The translations under genes were made by a program, and so were the position numbers. A model generated the notes under the pieces. The model ran no database searches, had not been told where the DNA came from, and saw nothing but the letters and a program-made list of their open reading frames with translations. From contig JALWQS010000027.1 of the NCBI GenBank assembly GCA_027083015.1, positions 1-8,163 of the forward strand: 8,163 bases of DNA, in the 5' to 3' direction. Below are positions 4,605 to 8,163 of this stretch, piece by piece (position 1 is the first letter of the stretch; the number at the start of each line of letters is the position of its first letter). This DNA is from Candidatus Woesearchaeota archaeon. Lineage in GTDB: Archaea > Nanobdellota > Nanobdellia > Woesearchaeales > UBA11576.

Positions 4605-6566
4605 ATGATAGACTATGTTTTAGGTTCGGCAATCCTAGCATTGATAGTAGCAGGAATATTCACTGTGCTTATCAAGAAGAAGGATGAAGGAACACCAACC
4701 ATGAAGAAGATATCAAGGTACATACGCGAAGGCGCAATGGCGTACCTAAAAAGACAATATAAATATCTGGCAGTATTTGTCATCATAGTCGCATTAGTTC
4801 TTGGCTTCCTGATAAACTGGCCCACAGCGATATGCTTTGTGATAGGAGCGACACTATCATTATCAGCAGGATTTATAGGTATGAGAATAGCGACGATAGC
4901 AAATGTCAGGACAGCAGCCGCTGCAAGAAAAAGCCTATCACCAGCACTAAGGATAGCATTCAGTTCAGGAACAGTCATGGGATTATCAGTAGTCGGATTA
5001 GGACTGTTAGGTATCACAATATTATTCCTGATATTTAAATCACCAGACATAATATTCGGTTATGGATTCGGAGCATCATCAGTCGCACTATTCGCAAGAG
5101 TAGGCGGCGGCATATATACAAAAGCCGCAGATGTAGGAGCGGATCTGGTAGGAAAACTAGAAGCAGGAATACCAGAAGATGACCCAAGAAACCCAGCAGT
5201 GATTGCAGACAATGTCGGAGATAATGTGGGAGATGTAGCAGGAATGGGAGCAGACCTGTTCGAAAGTTACGTCGGAAGCATAATCGCAGCCATGGCATTA
5301 GGATTCCTACAGTTCAAAGAAGCAGGACTTTGGTTCCCACTATACATCTCAGCTTTAGGAATAATATCATCAATAATAGGAACTTTCTTCGTGAGAGCAA
5401 AGAAAGAAAAAAGATTAGGACTCGCATTAAGGGTCGGATTATGGATCAGCTCAGCACTGACGATAATAGGCGCTTATTTCCTGACAATAATGTTCTTCGA
5501 CACTCTTGCAGTCTTCTATGCTATGATAGCAGGACTCATAGGAGGACTAGCTATAGGCTACCTGACAGAGTATTACACATCATACAACTATGGCCCTGTA
5601 AAGGTCATCGCCAAATCCTCAAAGACAGGATCAGCTACCAACATAATACAAGGATTAGCAGTAGGGATGAGATCAACAGCACTACCCATACTAGCAATAA
5701 CAGTAGCGATATACATAGCATATTATTTTGCAGGACTATACGGAATAGCAATAGCCGGAGTGGGAATGTTATCAACACTTGGCATATCGTTAGCAGTAGA
5801 TGCTTACGGACCTGTAGCTGACAATGCAGGAGGAATAGCAGAGATGTCAGGACTGGGAAAGCAAGTAAGGAAAAGGACAGATGCACTTGACAGCCTTGGC
5901 AACACAACAGCAGCCATAGGAAAAGGATTTGCCATAGGATCAGCAGCTTTAACAGCATTGGCATTGTTCGCAACCTACACGACAAAAGTAGGATTAGAAG
6001 CGATATCACTGACAAAACCAGTAGTGGTCATCGGCGTACTCATAGGAGGGTTCTTACCGTTCCTCTTCAGCAGCTTTGCAATGACAGCAGTAGGAGAAGC
6101 AGCCTTTGACATGATAGAGGAAGTAAGAAGACAATTCAAGAAGATAAAAGGGCTGATGAAAGGAAAAGCAGAAGCAGATCACGCAAGATGTGTAGACATA
6201 GCAACAGCCGCCGCGATCAAGAAGATGATCATACCAGGATTATTAGCTGTGATCGCACCCTTACTAATCGGATTCTTACTGGGACCAGAAGCTCTCGGAG
6301 GACTACTCGCAGGAGCATTAGGTTCAGGAGTGGCGATGGCAATAATGATGGCGAATGCAGGCGGAGCATGGGATAATGCTAAGAAGTATATAGAGATGGG
6401 CAATTTCGGCGGCAAAGGAAAAGAACCGCACAAAGCAGCAGTAGTCGGCGACACGGTAGGAGATCCTTTCAAAGATACAGCAGGACCAAGCCTCAACATA
6501 CTCATAAAGTTGATGAGCATAATATCAGTAGTCTTCGTACCATTACTACTGGCTGTCGCAGGATAA
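4605..6566 (+). CDS. hppA: Membrane-bound ion-pumping pyrophosphatase, probably K+-dependent
   Basis: This enzyme couples hydrolysis of pyrophosphate to pumping H+ and/or Na+ across the membrane. The 653-aa sequence is almost all membrane helices, matching the 16-helix family. The substrate loop is intact: GGGIYTKAADVGADLVGK (167-184), EDDPRNPAVIADNVGDNVGD (191-210) and the later GDTVGDPFKDTAGP near the C-terminus. In GNTTAAIGKG (432-441) A436 and G439 match the K+-dependent class, where K+-independent enzymes have Lys and Thr. In DLFESYVGS (217-225) E220 sits where Thermotoga Na+-pumping PPase has its gate Glu, and the position one helix turn later, Glu in plant H+-pumps, is Gly224. I infer a Na+ (or Na+/H+) pump. 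It has its own promoter and a T-rich terminator. It would also pull pyrophosphate-releasing reactions such as that of TsaC. Confidence 0.95.
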   Translation: MIDYVLGSAILALIVAGIFTVLIKKKDEGTPTMKKISRYIREGAMAYLKRQYKYLAVFVIIVALVLGFLINWPTAICFVIGATLSLSAGFIGMRIATIANVRTAAAARKSLSPALRIAFSSGTVMGLSVVGLGLLGITILFLIFKSPDIIFGYGFGASSVALFARVGGGIYTKAADVGADLVGKLEAGIPEDDPRNPAVIADNVGDNVGDVAGMGADLFESYVGSIIAAMALGFLQFKEAGLWFPLYISALGIISSIIGTFFVRAKKEKRLGLALRVGLWISSALTIIGAYFLTIMFFDTLAVFYAMIAGLIGGLAIGYLTEYYTSYNYGPVKVIAKSSKTGSATNIIQGLAVGMRSTALPILAITVAIYIAYYFAGLYGIAIAGVGMLSTLGISLAVDAYGPVADNAGGIAEMSGLGKQVRKRTDALDSLGNTTAAIGKGFAIGSAALTALALFATYTTKVGLEAISLTKPVVVIGVLIGGFLPFLFSSFAMTAVGEAAFDMIEEVRRQFKKIKGLMKGKAEADHARCVDIATAAAIKKMIIPGLLAVIAPLLIGFLLGPEALGGLLAGALGSGVAMAIMMANAGGAWDNAKKYIEMGNFGGKGKEPHKAAVVGDTVGDPFKDTAGPSLNILIKLMSIISVVFVPLLLAVAG

Positions 6567-6596
6567 GAAAGGATAGAAAAAGAAAGAGAGCCAAAC

Positions 6597-6618
6597 AAAT
6601 ATTTTTGAATATTTTTTT
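6597..6618 (+). terminator. AT hairpin with a T7 run after the pyrophosphatase gene
   Basis: AAATATT (6597-6603) pairs with AATATTT (6608-6614) over a 4-nt loop, and T continues to 6618. It starts 31 nt after the stop codon. This looks like the end of the pyrophosphatase transcript. Confidence 0.6.
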
Positions 6619-6655
6619 AAATTTACCACTTATCAGTGACTAAAAAAAGGAAACA

Positions 6656-6666
6656 TTTATATATAA
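6656..6666 (+). promoter_or_regulatory. TATA-box promoter inside the 387-nt gap
   Basis: TTTATATATAA after AAAGGAAACA is one of the best TATA and BRE matches in the window, yet no believable gene starts within the following 250 nt. The expected transcription start is about 6687. It comes after the terminator-like hairpin of the previous gene, so it should drive a separate transcript. Confidence 0.6.
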
Positions 6667-6686
6667 GTTCAACATACACCAGTATA

Positions 6687-6897
6687 AACAACAATTACTG
6701 CCCGAAAAGCCAACTGTTTTCTCTAAATCCCCCTGAAAAACAAGGCTTTACGGGTTGTATTCTTATACCCATGATCTTAAGCACCACTTTAAGCAGCAAA
6801 TTCTACATAGCGTCCTAACAGATCCAAAATAGCAGGCATGATGAAACAGACCAGTGAAAAAACACCAAAGACAAACCACTAAACAAATAACTTTTTC
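6687..6897 (+). ncRNA. Candidate structured small RNA (unassigned)
   Basis: The 387-nt gap (6567-6953) holds no convincing gene but does hold a promoter, a strong hairpin and a T-run. CCCGAAAAGCC (6701-6711) pairs with GGCTTTACGGG (6744-6754), 10 of 11 positions. After a small internal loop TGTTTT (6715-6720) pairs with AAAACA (6737-6742), so the whole element is a 54-nt stem-loop about 14 nt after the expected transcription start. A second small hairpin CTTAA/TTAAG lies at 6776-6793, and TTACTG (6695-6700) could pair with CAGTGA (6852-6857) to close the fold. TTTTT at 6892-6896 would end the transcript. I do not recognise SRP, RNase P, complete C/D box or H/ACA features. It could instead be an untranslated leader or a spurious fold. 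Confidence 0.4.
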
Positions 6898-6913
6898 TTA
6901 AAGGCTTTAAGAA
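6895..6913. repeat. Perfect 19-bp palindrome beside the nreA promoter
   Basis: TTCTTAAAGGCTTTAAGAA has 9-bp perfect arms around one central base and ends 5 nt before the nreA TATA box. Such a site suits a dimeric regulator. As RNA it could fold into a 7-bp stem with a 5-nt loop. A weaker version of the same half-sites, CTTAA and CTTTAAG, occurs at 6776-6793. Confidence 0.55.
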
Positions 6914-6918
6914 GCTCG

Positions 6919-6930
6919 TTAAATACTTAT
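6919..6930 (+). promoter_or_regulatory. nreA promoter (TATA box), probably giving a leaderless mRNA
   Basis: TTAAATACTTAT matches the archaeal TATA consensus. Normal spacing puts transcription start at about 6949-6951, at or within a few bases of the ATG at 6954. No GAGGTG-like site is present, which fits a leaderless or nearly leaderless message. Confidence 0.55.
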
Positions 6931-6953
6931 AGGAAAACAAGTTCTGGAAAGGA

Positions 6954-8156
6954 ATGAACCTACAATGCATCAAATGCAAAGGGAGAAATCTATGCGGAAG
7001 GGAATACTGTCCGATACAAAAAAAAGTAGCAGCACAGAAAAAAGCAAACCTAAAAGCAAAACAAGAATTCTTCGGAGAAGCACCCAACGTATTCGTAGGA
7101 AGGTATGGGTATCCTAACATCAACGTAGGAATATTATCAGTAGAAGAATATGACAAACAAGATGAACCTCTTCTGTGGAGCAAAAAAGGAATAGGAATAC
7201 AACAGGTAATAGACTACAGGACAGAACTGGTAAACAGCGCATTCAAAACACAGATCAGACAATCACAAACAAAAAACAGCAAGAATAAGTTCCTTGAGAT
7301 GACAAAAGAAGTAAGCCTGGCAATAAAACCCGTAGATGTAGAGATAGCACTGAACAAAAAACCACACTTCAGCCTGAGCTTATCACAAGACACGATGCCG
7401 CATGGTCCAAGAGTAAAACTAGAGAAAGCAAGAGTAACAGATAACATAAAAGTTCCAAGACAGATAGAAAGAGCAGTAGGAGACACAGACCTAAAAGCAG
7501 CAGATGCAATAACAGAACTATACAAAAGGTTTGATGAACACTACCTTACAAAGATACTATCAGCAGGAAACCTAGGAATAGGAACAAACCGAAAACTAGT
7601 ACCGACAAGATGGTCGATAACAGCAGTCGACGACATGATAGGAAAAGAACTGATCAAAAAAGTAAAAGACAATCAAGAAGCAGACTACATAGCATGGTTC
7701 GGAGGGTATCTGGGAAACTATTACATAATACTAGCATTTCCCCACGTATGGAGATACGAACTCTTTGAGACACTGGTTGCAGAAAAAACATCATTCGCAA
7801 CAGATTATGAGGAATACACAGGAAGAAAAGAATACGCATCAAACACAGCAGGAGGATACTACGCAGCAAGACACGCAGTACTGGAAAAACTAGCAGAGAT
7901 GAAAAGACAAGCATCAATCCTATGCCTAAGGTTCATAACCAATGAGTACTGGGCACCACTAGGCGTATGGGTAGTGAGAGAAGCCACACGCAAAGCCATG
8001 CAAAGCAAACCGATAGTGTTCAGCGATGAAGAACTGATGATAAAATACGCAAAAGCATTAGTAAAGAAGAAATTCGGCATAGAGCTTGAAGAAATACTGA
8101 AAGAAAGCAAGCTGATAAAGGCAATAAAACAGCCGAAACTGACAAGATTCTTCTAA
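6954..8156 (+). CDS. nreA: DNA repair protein NreA
   Basis: This is the archaeal Nre family (COG1602, DUF650/DUF651), linked in Haloferax to repair of mitomycin-C damage together with PCNA. The 400-aa protein is full length. It opens with a Cys4 zinc motif, C5-x2-C8-x5-C14-x4-C19. Conserved family blocks follow, including the MPHGP segment (148-152) and NRKLVPTRWSITAVDD (212-227), then YIILAFPHVWRYE and a helical region. It ends in a perfect PCNA-interacting box QPKLTRFF (393-400: Q, L, F, F). There is no signal peptide, and it should act in the cytoplasm at the replication or repair fork. Its enzymatic activity, if any, is not established. The ATG fits a promoter that starts transcription at or just before it. 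The gene stands alone, and a 19-bp palindrome next to the promoter suggests regulation. Confidence 0.95.
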   Translation: MNLQCIKCKGRNLCGREYCPIQKKVAAQKKANLKAKQEFFGEAPNVFVGRYGYPNINVGILSVEEYDKQDEPLLWSKKGIGIQQVIDYRTELVNSAFKTQIRQSQTKNSKNKFLEMTKEVSLAIKPVDVEIALNKKPHFSLSLSQDTMPHGPRVKLEKARVTDNIKVPRQIERAVGDTDLKAADAITELYKRFDEHYLTKILSAGNLGIGTNRKLVPTRWSITAVDDMIGKELIKKVKDNQEADYIAWFGGYLGNYYIILAFPHVWRYELFETLVAEKTSFATDYEEYTGRKEYASNTAGGYYAARHAVLEKLAEMKRQASILCLRFITNEYWAPLGVWVVREATRKAMQSKPIVFSDEELMIKYAKALVKKKFGIELEEILKESKLIKAIKQPKLTRFF

Positions 8157-8163
8157 AAGAAAA

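Noticed and set aside
6701..6754. Transposon-end hairpin of the IS200/IS605 type
   Set aside because: No transposase or remnant is nearby, and the hairpin sits in a promoter-terminator unit between two intact housekeeping genes.
6636..6818. 60-codon reading frame starting with GTG in the gap before nreA
   Set aside because: It begins upstream of the TATA box that would transcribe the region, has no ribosome-binding site, lacks the A-ending codon style of the neighbours, and is explained better by the hairpin-bearing RNA candidate.
6838..6860. C/D box guide RNA (ATGATGA at 6838-6844 matches box C)
   Set aside because: No CTGA D box follows within a normal distance, and no second C'/D' pair is present.

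Overview
The window looks archaeal. It encodes NreA (an archaeal DNA-repair family), an archaeal-length RtcB tRNA ligase, a membrane pyrophosphatase and a stand-alone TsaC/YrdC protein. Promoters are TTTAWATA-like, and ribosome-binding sites are GAGGTG(AT), complementary to the archaeal 16S 3' end. The DNA is AT-rich, intergenic gaps are short, several small hypothetical genes are present, and the TsaC protein lacks the second Sua5 domain. This would fit a small-genome DPANN-type lineage, but nothing here fixes the phylum.

Layout: 1-69 is the 3' tail of an upstream gene. 106-279 is a small hypothetical gene followed by a GC-rich terminator hairpin (335-351). A new promoter (about 390-398) starts a run of a 73-75-aa hypothetical gene, tsaC (joined by an ATGA overlap), a metallophosphoesterase and an intron-less tRNA-Leu(CAG). 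2264-2905 encodes a secreted lipoprotein with an eight-cysteine domain. It converges on rtcB (3005-4408, minus strand). rtcB is divergent from a membrane pyrophosphatase gene (4605-6566) whose residues suggest the K+-dependent, Na+-pumping class. A 387-nt gap follows, holding its own promoter, a long imperfect hairpin, a T-run and a 19-bp palindrome; I propose a small structured RNA there. The window ends with nreA (6954-8156), complete with an N-terminal Cys4 zinc motif and a C-terminal PCNA-binding box.

Functionally the genes are housekeeping: tRNA modification (tsaC), tRNA splicing/RNA repair (rtcB), a tRNA, membrane energetics (pyrophosphatase, which also removes the pyrophosphate made by TsaC and other reactions) and DNA repair (nreA). 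No mobile element, CRISPR array or defence cassette is visible.

The most notable signals are: (1) the candidate structured RNA at about 6687-6897; (2) a strand-wide excess of A over T and C over G on the + strand that holds in non-coding DNA and flips the codon choice of the one minus-strand gene; (3) the palindrome next to the nreA promoter; and (4) a small gene whose ribosome-binding-site spacing points to an AUA start codon.
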